Below are positions 33,363-44,199 of a stretch of 64,000 nt of DNA, piece by piece. The stretch's first letter is position 1, and each line of letters opens with the position of its first letter. A program made the translations under genes and the position numbers. Origin of the DNA: Phellopilus nigrolimitatus (Eukaryota; Basidiomycota; Agaricomycetes; Hymenochaetales; Hymenochaetaceae); contig JAJOHG010000005.1 in NCBI GenBank assembly GCA_021029095.1, positions 1,329,025 through 1,393,024 on the forward strand. Direction: 5' to 3'. The notes beneath the pieces were generated by a model. It had not been told where the DNA came from. It was given only the letters and a program-made list of their open reading frames with translations, and searched no databases.

Positions 33363-35773
33363 CTCGATAATCGCAATCCAGCGCCGGCGTCGACGGAGGC
33401 GCGCGAATCACATTGCTTTCCGCTGCGCACGTTGGCGCTCATGAACGGTCAGTGGCTCCGTGCACACCCGGGGGGCGGCCTTGCCATTAAGTCTACGCGT
33501 CCCCTGTTTTTTGTTGCCGTGTCCACCTTCCTTCGTTCTGCGTAGACCCAGTCATTTATCGAGATAGCGGGGACGAGAATCGGAGGAGATAATGCAATTG
33601 AGACGAGTCTTGGCTAGGCGCGCCGCCACAGTCATTATATGAATACGCTGCACGAGCCTGCGTGCACATGTATGCCTCGAAGTTCCTCGATGCTAGGCCG
33701 GAGGCGTACGCGTACGCACGGCGGGACGATCACGACGGAGGCTTATATGGAGATATCAGCAACTCACCCATAAGTAGTCAGCGGTGACTCATCCTCATCA
33801 CAAAGAACAAAAAAAAAATTAGAGATTGTCCAGGCGATAAGCAGCGAAACTGCCTGATCTGCCGAACTATATTTGCCTCTGCGTCCTCAGCCCTACTTCC
33901 CTACTTATCGCGCGCGGTGCCCGGGGGCTGCGTCGAGCGCCGTCTGTCAGGTCGGTGATTAAGACGAGTCGCCTCGGACACTCCGCAGGACGCCGCGGCG
34001 CGCGTCGATAGAAAGCCGGCACGCGCGTGTGTGCGGGATTGGGCGCGTACATATGTACATATATGTACGTTCTGTCTGCCGCTTTTGAAGCTCGGCGCTC
34101 GGCGCTCGGTGCGGCTCGTCCGGACCTCGGAGAGCGCGCGCGCGTCCTGTGCATTAGACGCACTTGCAGAGCTCGAGGAAGCAAAGCGGTCTCGATGAAA
34201 TCAATATGACGTGGACTCGCGTGCGGCTTCGCGTGCGTGTATACTGTCGCCGGTTGTAGACGTCTGCACTGTGTCGGCGGTCTGTGCAAATATAACGTGC
34301 AGAAATTGCGCGGATCTGGAGGACAATGGGTAGATCTCAGTAATCGAGAAGCAGCTTTGTTGAGGGCGATCCTGGCGAAGCGAGAAGTGCGGTTTAGAAT
34401 TGGAGAGGGCTTGAATAGAAAGTTGCCCAAGGGTACGGGGCAATGAGGGCGTAGCGAGGAAATGGCTAGACACACGGAGAGCGCGCTGGGGGTCCTATGT
34501 GCCGTTCTGCGGTTATCGTATGCAGGCGCGCAGCTCGTTCGCGCTCTTCGCGCGCTGGCTAGGGCCGGGCACCCGAGATTGGGACGAGTTGGACGGCAGC
34601 ACACACAGGCGTCCAAGGCGCATCGACAGAACGCCGGTGCGGGGGTGCGGGGTGGAAGGGCGGTTAGACACGAGAGCGCTCGGCACAGGGAGGAAGTCGA
34701 GGGGAAGTAGTTAAGCACGGGGAGAGCGTGGACGGACCTATCTGCCGGTGCTGATCATTGTAGAATGTATTTACTTCGTCCGCGGCCCGAGGTCCGGGCG
34801 TCCGAGGCGGGGACGGCCCTGGCGGGATGCGCGTTCGGCTGAGCGACGCGACGCGTGGTTTGAGCGGACCGTGTGTTCTTCGGGGTCGTGGGTTTCGCTG
34901 GACGTGCGAGCGGCGCGATGCGGCGCAGCGCAGCGCGCGGGGATCGGAGGCGGGAGTGCCCGTCGGCGCGCTCGGCGAGAAAAGAGCGGGATGCAGCGGA
35001 CGAGGGCGGGTGGGTGAGCGTGCGCTGGATGTCGATGCTAGTCCGGCTACAGATGCATCTGGCACTGCCGTAAGTAGGCTGTGCACGAATCTGAGGGCGG
35101 TCGCGCAGATCTGCGCGTTCGAGGAGAGAGAAGAGAGGAAGGAAGAGAGAAGGAAGAGAGAAGAGACAGTCGATCGGGAAGAGTACCTCAGACTCGGGGT
35201 ATGGGGAAGTGTGTGCGCGCGCGCGTGCACGAGCGCGCCGGCGGTGGTCACGAGCCCTTAATAATAATTAAAAATATTGAACGCGGTCCAGGAGGAAGGC
35301 ATCCGCCAGGAAGTTAGGCCCGGGCTCCGCGCGTCCGCGCACGCCTCGTATGTACATATGTACAGGCCACTTGTGTGTGCGCGCGCGCGTCTCCGAGGAC
35401 GTGGCGAGCACGGACCGTGTGCCGGTTGGGAGCAGCGGTGTGGCTTCCTTCGGGGCGTGTGAGATTTGCTGTGCGTGCGGGGTTGTGGTGTGTTGTGCGC
35501 GTATGTATGCGGGGTGGGATGCGCGCGTTGGGGCGAGTCGACGCGTGGTCGACGGAGTGGCGAGTGGCGGGTGTTTTATGGGAGATGGGGAGGCGGGGAA
35601 GGGCGGGGAGCCGCGGGTGAGGGCGGGAGGGCGCACGCTGGCGTCGACTGTTTTGAGCGATGGCGATGGCGATGCGGGTTCGCGTCGGGTCCACCGAGTC
35701 CGGCTGAGTGCAGCTGCGTCTGGAACTGCCGTAGTAAGAAGGCGGCGGCGCGGGCCCGGACACGGAGGCAGTA

Positions 35774-35817
35774 GCGGTTTGCGATTTGCGATCTGCGATT
35801 TGCGATTTGCGATTTCG
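35774..35817. repeat. 7-bp tandem repeat (TTTGCGA)
   Basis: Five to six near-perfect copies of TTTGCGA/TCTGCGA in a row within the second GC-rich unit. The neighbouring units have only one or two. Confidence 0.8.
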
Positions 35818-36225
35818 AGGAGAGAGAAGTGCGGAAACAGAAGAGAGAAGAGGGGGGCGCGAGAGGCGGTCGATCCGGAGGAGGGGTGCCTGGTTCGGAC
35901 TCGGGGTAAGAGGACGTGTATATGGGCGCGCCGGCGTGGCTATGGGACCCGTTTACTTTATGTTGGACGCGGTGCGGGGAGAAGCCAGAGGCGTTCTCGT
36001 TGGGCCGCGAGGCCCGCGCGTCTCCGCGCGCGTCCGAGGCTGGGGAGGTCCTCCGAGTAGGGCAGGGCGCGTCCGCGGATGTGGCTTGCTCGGGCCGTGT
36101 TGCCGCGTGTGTTCTGGTTTACGGGCGCGTGAGGGTCGTTGGGCGTGTTGGTGCGTGTTGGGCGTGTATGTATGTATGTATGCGGGGTGGGGAGGCTGCG
36201 GGCGGCGTGTTGGGCGTGTTGGGTT

Positions 36226-36249
36226 GGGGGGGGGGGGGGGGGGGGGGGG
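36226..36249. repeat. Poly(G) run, 24 G
   Basis: 24 consecutive G within the third GC-rich unit, shortly after a (TATG)n microsatellite at about 36165-36182. Confidence 0.9.
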
Positions 36250-36500
36250 TGAGAGATGAGGATGGGGGTATGGCCGGGGCAGCGCTCGGGATGGCAGAAC
36301 AGGGGCCGGATGCGGACTCGGGCTTCGGAGAGTATGCGGAATGCTCAGCAGCTTTGTGCCGTTCGAGAGAGCTCCGGGCGTCCGAGGACGCATTCGAAGG
36401 TACGGCGCCTTTCCGGAGGCCGAGGAAATGTGCACGCGCCTATTCGGCCCGAGTGCCCTCTTCCCGCTTTGTTTTAATAGAATTTGGTGTGTAATTTTAG

Positions 36501-37585
36501 AGCGAGGACTTTGTTGGGGTGCTAGGGTGCCGAGGGGCGAGCGGGGATGGTGCGGGACACACCATGTCGTGTGCCGGCAGGTCGGGAAGGGCAGGTCGGG
36601 AAGGCAGGGACTCGTTCGGGGGCGCGGCCAGAGCGGGAGAGGGACACGCGTGCGGTCGGCGCGTCGGCGCGCGGGCGCGGGCGCTGGGACGGTGATAAGT
36701 AAGTGATGTGGGGGGTGATGGGATTTGGTGCCGGTGGTCTTGCGTGTGCGCGACGGGCGGGCGCTCGGCGAGTGAGGAATGTTCGGCGCGGAAGGGCGCA
36801 AGCGGGCGGCTTGGCGCGGGGCGGATCGGGGGCAACCGAGAACGTGAAAAGAGAAGAAAAAAGGAAAAGGAAAGGAAAGGAGAAAAAAGTAAAAATGCCG
36901 CCAAGGGAAGAAGAAGCCCGGGGCCGCAGCGATCTTTACCGCTTGCGCTTACGCGTCCGAAACGCGTTCGTTCTTCGTTCTTTGTCAAACATGGAATTCG
37001 AACCCGCGCGCGCGTGAAATGAATGACTGAATGAATAAAGGCTGTTTACGCGCGAAGAGGGCGATTATCGGCGTGGGAGCGGGGCAGGGGCGATCGTGCT
37101 TAGATATTGAAGATGTGCTTGGGCAGGCATGCTAGATGTATGAAGAGAGGAGATGAAGAGATGGAGGGGAGCAGGAGAGGGACATGGTGACAGCACGAGA
37201 AGGCTACAGCAGATGAAAGTAGCGTTGGAGAGGGGCTCTCTCTGATATATATATTTAATATTTAATATTTAATATATAATATTTTCTGACTGAGGAGGAA
37301 TAGGAGAGAGGCCATTGCCAAGAGACACGTGGTTGTAAGCCGTAAGCAGGACGAGAGACCCCGGAGACTGCTGTAGGTAAGTAGAGAGTCTTTCATCATC
37401 GCAACTGTTCCATCTTGTCTCGTCCTCTTCCTCTTCCCCTCCTGCTATAAATCTCCCTCCGTTCCATCCCCCGAACGTCGATTCAACCCCGACGCCCCAC
37501 TTTCCCGCCCGTCGTCGCTCTCCAAGAGCTCTCCGACACGATCAGCTCGCCGCCCTCGCCGCCGCCGCCATCACCACCACCATCC
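36501..37585. promoter_or_regulatory. Upstream region of the spacer gene
   Basis: GC-rich DNA, then an AT-rich patch at 37242-37283 (ATATATATTTAATATTTAAT repeated) and a CT-rich leader (CCTCTTCCTCTTCCCCTCCT) ending about 130 nt before ATG 37586. The word TATAAATC at 37445 may be the TATA element. No gene is supported. Confidence 0.4.
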
Positions 37586-39695
37586 ATGACAGCAATGATG
37601 TCCGCCCCCACGGGCTCCAACTTCTTCCCCTCCGCCGCCCCTGGCCGCGGAGGCATCCTCCTCAACGCCTCCCCCTGCTCCTCCGCACCCTCATCCCCCC
37701 GCCGCACCCCCTACCAACTCCTCGCTCCCAGCCTCTCCGTCTCCCAGCACACCTCCCTCTCCTCCCACTCCTCCGCCTCCTCCTCTACCTCTTCCACCGA
37801 CGACTTTGCCTCCACAGCCTCCAGCGCCAGCGCCAGCGCTGCCGGCCCCGTCTCCTCGAACACCTCCGCCTCGTCCTCTGCCCACCCCCACGGCGTCCAC
37901 GGTGCCCGCAAGATCCGCTTCGCGCCTCTCCCAGAACCCCGTCGCGACGCTTATGACGACGACCTCTCCCTTCTGCCCTCCACCAGCACCTACAACGTCG
38001 AGATCGACTCCGCCCAGTCCTCTCCGCTCTACACCGGCGCCCACCTCAACGCCTTCCCCTTCCTCTCCCCGCCCGCCCCGCCGCGCGTCATCCCCCCGAC
38101 GCCCCCTCACCCGGCCGCATTCGGCCATTCCATATCACATGCCCTCTCCTCCTGCTCCACCCTCGGCCTCTCCCTCGACGGCAGCGCCAGCCTCCCCGAC
38201 AGCGAGCAGGCCACAGAGACCGGCACCATCGCCGGCTCAGACTGCGCCACCGACGACACCCACACCCTCGCCAACACCAAGCGCCGCGTCTGGACCCGCC
38301 TCCTGCGCCTCCCCAAGGCCGCCGGCCCGCTCAGGCCCGCAGCCCACGCCCGCACCCCCGACGAGAACGCAGGCGGCTTCAACCTCTGGCGCTCCTCCTC
38401 CCGCGAGTCCACCGCCTCTGCGTACTCCCTGCGCGGCGGCTCCCTCAGCGACACCAACGCCACCAACGCCAGCTCCGCCAGCCTCGGCGGGCCCCTGTCG
38501 CGCCGCCAGAGCACGGGCGCCGCAGACTGCGCCAGCCTGCCCTCGTCCCCCGTCTTCTCCTTCCGCGGCGGCCTCTCCCTCCGCCCCATCGTCAGCGAGG
38601 CCGGCACCGCCGCGTCCCCCGCGGCGCCCAAAAAGAAAAGCGCAGCAGCCGGCGCTACCGGCGGCGCACAGCACAGCTCCGCCTCCGCGCCGCCGACCGT
38701 GCGCCGCGGCATGCGCCTGCTCAACGGGCGCGTGTACGGCTCGCGCCTCGCGGAGGACCCCTTCGCGAGCGCGCGCGACACGGAGCCCGAGTTCGTCGAG
38801 TGGGGCCACGGCGGCATGGGCAGCGTGCGCGGCGCGAGCGCGTCCGGCGCGGCGTCTGCGTACGCGGCGCTGCAGAGCAGCCGCAAGCTCAGCGTCGGCC
38901 ACGTCGCGGACACGAAGGAGGGCGCGCCGCCGCCCGGCGAGGAGGACGACGGCAGCGGCATGGGCTGGGTGAGGCGCCGGAGGGAGCAGCGCGAGCGCGA
39001 GCGGAGGGAGAAGGAGCGAGAGGAGAAGGAGGGCAGGGGCGAGGCTAAGAGGGACGCGGAGACGGAGGAGCGCGCGACGGCCGCGGGCACGGAGGAGATA
39101 GAGCGGGCCGTGCCTGCGCCTGCGCCCGCCTCGGAGACAGCCGCGGACGAGGGCGTGGAGACGGCGCTTGTTGGCGCGGAAGACGGCTCATCAACTCCCG
39201 CTGCTGAAGCCGCGGAGCCAGAGCATGTATACACGGCCGTGACGGTGCCCGCGCCGAAGCCGAAGGTGCACCACCACCACTCGCACTCGTCGGCTGGCCA
39301 CAGTGGGGTGAACACGCCGGCGGGCGAGCATGCGCCCTTCGCTGCGGCTGCGGCTGTGGAGTCGCCGCCTGCGGCGCCAAGCCCATTGGCGGAGCCTGTG
39401 GCCGCCGGCGCGGACTCGGGGACGAGCACCCCGAATAGCGCGGGGTCGGTCAGTTCTGACGACGAAGAGGAGGAGAGTGTGGAGAAGCACGAAGAGGGGG
39501 AGGAAGAGGAGGAGGAAGAGGAAGAGGAAGAAGCGGAGGGCGTGCAGGCGGACGTGAGTGTTTTCTCTCTTTCGTCTGGTTTGCCTTGTGTGCGGTTTTG
39601 CTGACGGCTGGCGTTTTGGATGGGGTGGTTAGGACCAGACACGCAAGACTGCGATCGGCGCGGGCGTCGAGAAGGTCTCGCGGCACAAGGACTGA
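37586..39695 (+). CDS. GC-rich low-complexity protein in the palindrome spacer, function unknown
   Basis: Two exons (37586-39553 and 39633-39695, intron GTGAGT...TTAG) give 676 residues. The N-terminal half is Ser/Ala/Pro-rich with a recognisable basidiomycete-type patch (ARKIRFAPLPEPRR, then YDDDLSLLP). A middle part reads RRGMRLLNGRVYGSRLAEDP and TEPEFVEWGHGGMGSV, the most ordered region and probably the conserved core. Then come a charged helix rich in Arg/Glu (RRREQRERERREKEREEKEG), Ala/Pro repeats, an HHHHSHSS patch and an acidic run of Glu before the conserved-looking C-terminus TAIGAGVEKVSRHKD. No enzymatic domain is seen. Codon third positions are almost all G or C, which produces long spurious antisense frames. 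It is single copy here, with no counterpart in the arms. Confidence 0.75.
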
Positions 39696-41289
39696 GGGGC
39701 ATCGATGCCCCTCGCACTTCGCTCGAAGAAACAAAAAAGTGGGCCGTGTTGCGCTGCTGGAGGCCCGATCTCGGGCTCCCTTTTTTTATGGAGAAAAAGC
39801 GCAGGCTTGCCCGCTGTCCGACCGCGTCTGACAACCCGCCCGTCGGATTGTGTTATGAAAACCAGGCCAGAGCGCGCCCCGACGCCTACTGCATTATACG
39901 TACATACAGACACGGGGGCGCCTCGTCCCGTCCCGCCCGCCACCCACCCACACCCACCCCCACTCCTCTCGCTTCAGAATCTCGCCTTCGCGCAAGTCGG
40001 ACATTCACGGCATTTATTCTGTATTTTTGTATTTCTTTTACCCCCCATATTCCACACATATATTCCCAGCCCCCCACTGCCCCTCCGTCCGCCTTTTCTT
40101 TCCTTCTTTCTTTGGGATTGCTATGCACATACAGAAGGACAGATACCCACCCACCTGCCCACCCACCCACGGACGCGCGGGCGCGTTCCTTCCGCATGCG
40201 CACCGCGGCGGCTGCGCGAGTCCGGAGTCCAGAGACGGAAGGGGCTGCTGCTGCTGCTGCTGCTGCCTTTTGGGTCGGGCGGTCTGCCGAGTGGTCTTGG
40301 CTTCAGACTACGGGGACGCCACAGACGTGCGTGTATCGCTCTGGTCTGGACTTGTACTCCCCTCCTCCCCTCCCCTCCTCCCGTTCCCCCGTCCGCGCGT
40401 TTCCGCCCATTGCTATTGTTTTCTGTTTCCGCTTTAATATGTATATTATTGGCCGCTGCCGCCTTTCTGTGCCTTTCTTCGCTTTCTCGTTCGTTTCCGC
40501 TACCCCGAACCCATCTATCCGTCCGTCCGTCCGTTTTTTTTTTCTTTCTTTGTTCACGCTGTGCATATATCAACCAAGCCGTTCAGTCTCTCAGTGACTC
40601 AGTCAGTCAATCAGTCATACTTAGCCCCTTGCCGTTACCACAGTCGAAAAAAAAATTAATAACATTTTGCTTTTTTGTTTTGTTTGTTTCCTTTCGTTTT
40701 TTTTTTCTTTCTCGCAAAATATCTCGCTTCCCTTCCCCTCGACAACCCTACTCTACAGTCCTAGTGTACATTACGCCCCTTGCCTTCTCATATGGCACAT
40801 ACATAGTTTTTGCATGCCCCGCGATAGATCCCGCCTTGAGTCGCACATCGCGCTCTGTATGATTATCCTTTTTTCTTTGCTCGCTTTACTGGCGACACTC
40901 GTCGGGTCTCGCGTACTTATTCCGTATTCTGTCTTTCATACATATATTCTCTTCTTTTATCTTATTAATTCTCTTTTTTATCGTGTCCCTTCTGTGTAAA
41001 ACCATCTTGCTGCCTTCCTTCCTTGCACCTCGATTGTCTACTGGTATATGCTTCGGTGCCTTGTCAAATATACAGATCTTTTAATTTTTTGCTAGGTTCT
41101 TAAGGGCTGTTCGTAAACATTTGGGTTCGAGTGCGCGTTATCGTTCGTGCTCAGGCTGGGGTCACCATATCGTTTCCTTCCGCGTTCGGGGGTGTATGCG
41201 TAGACTGGGCTGCAGGGACGTACTGCGTCATCAATAGCGGAAGAAATTCTTCGCCGCGTCGAGGCGCGCCGTGGCCACGTCTACGCGTA
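39696..41289. other. Intergenic, pyrimidine-rich
   Basis: 3' side of the spacer gene. It is C/T-rich with (CTG)n at 40247-40265, CCACC runs, (CCGT)n near 40520 and poly(T) tracts. Long open frames on the plus strand follow the pyrimidine bias and have no motif. Confidence 0.4.
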
Positions 41290-43750
41290 TTTGAGTACGC
41301 GTAGCGCAGCGGCGAACGGGCGCCGTGCTTCGTCCTCGTATTGGGTCCGGGACGCGCACGTTCGTGTCCGCGTCCCTAGGAGGCGGAGATGGGAATCCCA
41401 GGCTCGGATGGTGACGTGGCGGCGGCCTTCGCGACGGGCGCGGGCCACGGTACGTCTCTCGTCTCGTCTTCCTCACGATGTGAGTCAGCGCTGTGCCTGG
41501 GCGGCTTACTCAGGGATCAAGTGGACGCTCGCGGAAAAACTGAGGCTTTCCTCACCCCCAAAGCTTTTGTGGCTCGCTTTTGGCGACGCGCTCTGCGACG
41601 GCTCCGAAAGATTTCACGGGTCCGATCGAGCAGACTCAGATCTCAGCCGCAGCTCCTCGTGAAAAGATTTTTCGTATCGGCAGAACTCGAAACACGTACG
41701 ACCCTTTCGAAAAAAGGACAACAAACAAGCAGAAAAAAAACAGTTCCAAGTCGACCGGTTCTCCTTCGTTCACGACCATCAAGAAAGACATCAGGAAAAA
41801 CATTAGCGTTTGGTTCCTTTTTCTCCATCTGTGTCAGGCTCGACGCTTGGCGATGGGATTTGATTCGTTCGAGACCCCCCGACACTCGCTTGCGAAATTG
41901 ATTGGTGCGCAAATACTGAATACGGGCAAGACATGGTCGGAATCTCGTCTGGCCTTTACGGACGATCGTTCAAATTGAGTCTGAGACCACCAAATCTTCT
42001 TTCTCATGACGCTCGCCATTGCATAAGTGCGTACGACATCGACTCCACGATTTCGGGGACATTGACAAGCCACTAACCGGAATTTGGAAAGCACCTCGGA
42101 GGCTGCTACGGAATCGTATCGAACCGGATGCGCATTTACCACTCTCGCCGCCGACACCGACCCTCCGACGAGAACCCGAAGACACAGAAGGGGAGCTTCG
42201 AGCGAGCGTCAGGAGGTGTCTGACGACAAAAGTCTCTTTCTACGGATGCCGGAGCCAATGGGTCTATTTGCAAATTCGTGAACTCTGGCCCCAACTGGCC
42301 AATGGAGCAGCCGCCACTTCGGACAAACGCGCGTATGACCTGGGGAGGTCTTCGCTGCTGGTTCTCGGATCAGACACGGACTGGGGTAGAGAGGAGCTTG
42401 TGCGTTGTACATACCATGCTCCGGTAGTACGCCCAAAGCACGGAAGCCGTAGAAGTGGCTTCAATTCCCCGGTCAAGCACGGTCACCATGCATGTCTTGG
42501 AAGTTTCATAGCTAATAGCTCTCTCCCATAGCCTTTGTCTTCCAGCTCGTCTAGCTGGGATCACGGGCTTGCAGTCGAGTAAACGCCGATAACTTACGTA
42601 TGGGCTCAGCCAAGATACGGGCATAGCGGATCGTTCCGTGCCTTCTCATCCTTGATTCTAGTGGACAGAGATTAGAAGACACTCTTAAGTAAAGGCCTGG
42701 AGCGTATCTACGTCACTTGTAGGAACTCAATGCTCTACGGCGGTGCCAAGTCAACCCTAAAGTACCCGCGGATATTTTACAGGAGATACTTTGCTTTCGA
42801 TATCTTGGCTGACAATTGTTCTCAAATGAGGATATGGACGAGCTCGAAATCGGAGGTCACGTAGACCTCGTGATCAGCACTTCTGACTTGCCTCCTGACG
42901 CGACTCCTATCTCTACCCCGCTCGAGTCGCTATAAACCCTCGTGCCAGATGCTCCCATGCATTCGAACTCACTGCCTCTCTGTTCTCTTTCTGAAATACA
43001 TGCACTGCCTCTTTACATTCGAGACACGAGGAACGAACGCTGGTGAATGACCATCGATCCATGCTGTTTCCACGGACCACAGTAACAAACTATTTCTATA
43101 CTCAGCATGATCGACACCGATCGACGCGAAGAGTCTTGAACAGCTTCATGTGTATCGAGATCGACAGCGCCGGGAGCAGTTTCCTTCCCTACATTGCACC
43201 GTAGCCTGAAGCTGCAGGCCAGATTCCAGGCGATAGCCGCGCCCAATCTCTATTCCTTGCGTTTTGCCCTTTCTTCTTTAATTACTTCTCCGGCAATTAA
43301 GCAGGCCTATATCACGCATGCTTATCTGAAGGAAGACTCAACAAATGTCCATCAACGAACGTGTCTCGCATCTATGAAACGTACCTCGTTCAACTATCTT
43401 ATGCTATCTCTGCATGCTTCTGTTCGAGCGTGGTACACGCAGGTGATGCGCGTGTAAACTCTTGTTTATGGTGCTTGTTGTCTCGTGTACTGACCTCTTG
43501 CGCCCACAATCATTCACGAGCCCCTTGCCTACCTCATGTCCCCCTAACGAAATAGTACCTAGCTGCTTACTATATCATAGGATCCACTTAAGCGGCATCA
43601 GTGACTGTGAGCTGTTTCGTTCTGCTACGGTAGATTTTTCCACGACTTTGTTATCTTCCAGTTTGAATGTGCAGGAGCTTCAAAATTTTAGACAAAGCAT
43701 GTGCGTTGCCCACGGCATAGGGTTCAATCATACCTGCTGCTTCGCCCTTG
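41290..43750 (+). pseudogene. X family, middle copy, 5'-truncated relic
   Basis: It begins in the middle of X (GGAGATGGGAATCCCAGGCT against GGAGATGGGAATTCCAGTCT in the right copy) and continues through degraded forms of the charged exon (LETRTTLSKK near 41690), TPTLRREPEDTEGELRASVR (near 42165), LVLGSDTDWGREEL (42360) and an intact last coding segment (DELEIGGHVDLVISTSDLPP) with stop at 42933-42935. Downstream DNA still resembles 49560-49960 of the right copy. The first exon and membrane exon are missing, and stops and frameshifts break the rest. It has no partner on the left side of the palindrome. Confidence 0.55.
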
Positions 43751-44199
43751 GAGTCTTTCGCATCTCCAGCACTCCTCGCGCGTGCATGTATTGGCCGTCA
43801 GATGACCGGGGTTGTAAAGGTGTGTTCAAACCTTCGGTCGTGCTGTTGCTAGTCGCCAGAGAAACCGTCTTCATTCTTCTATTTCCTCTTCTCTTCGTTT
43901 TGCACTCGCACCCCATCCTGGAGAAACCAGAGCGCTTCCTCGTTGTGGGGTTCTGTGAGGCGCCTTCCGCCGAGACATCTGCAGTCAGGTGTCAGAAAAG
44001 AGGTTGGGATATTTTTACGGGTTGCACTACCAGCTGCTCGAAAATGCGTGTTTCTTGCACAAACTCCGCCTCTGACTCGATGATCCCGACGCGCCTTCTC
44101 CGACTCCGAACCTCCGCCCGCCGCTTCCCCACCCCGCATGTATGAACCGTATAAATTCGCACGGAAGTCAGAATACTACTACGCTCGCATACGGCACAC
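43751..44199. other. Spacer between middle X copy and right GC-rich block
   Basis: An open frame on each strand is present but neither has a motif. Part of it (CATGCGGGGTGGGGAAGCGG inverted) already resembles the GC-rich units. Confidence 0.35.

Larger units (their letters stand above)
29750..35330. repeat. Left inner arm of the palindrome (X arm plus GC-rich block)
   Basis: Inverted match to about 44200-49750. The best conserved stretch, 33100-34760 against 44950-46550, includes GCGTACGCGTACG, the ATGTACATATATGTACG palindrome and the sequence around CCGACCTGACAGACGGCGCT in inverted form. Similarity at the start is carried by GATAAAGGCCTGGGTGAT, present near 29795 and inverted near 49640. 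Inward of 34.8 kb it becomes patchy. Confidence 0.75.
33880..36500. repeat. GC-rich block of diverged tandem units of about 600-700 bp
   Basis: Recurring landmarks in the same order: a CATATGTACATATGTAC-like palindrome or TATGTATG run, GGGGTGGGA(T/G)G, CTGGAACTGCCGTA (CTGGCACTGCCGTA), an ATTTGCGA/GATCTGCG word, CGAGGAGAGAGAAG, GGTCGATC(C)GG, GGACTCGGGGT and GCGCGCCGGCG. Copies lie around 34.8-35.3, 35.35-35.95 and 36.0-36.4 kb, with an inverted one at 44.15-44.95 kb. Long open frames here on both strands come from low stop-codon frequency in GC-rich DNA and are not genes. Confidence 0.55.

Noticed and set aside
33867..36800. Long open frames on both strands (up to about 280 codons)
   Set aside because: They overlap in several frames and consist of Arg/Pro/Ala-rich low-complexity sequence, as expected in GC-rich repeats where stop codons are rare.
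36940..37020. A possible tRNA suggested by the word ATTCGAACCC
   Set aside because: It resembles a T-arm, but no matching A box, cloverleaf or acceptor stem could be laid out on either strand.
37691..39834. Long antisense frames opposite the spacer gene, including one of 575 codons
   Set aside because: They mirror a gene with G/C-biased third codon positions; the sense strand has the better codon pattern, a clean intron and an ordered core.
39700..40870. Long plus-strand frames after the spacer gene
   Set aside because: They follow the pyrimidine bias of the region, overlap one another and contain no motif; the spacer gene ends cleanly at 39695.
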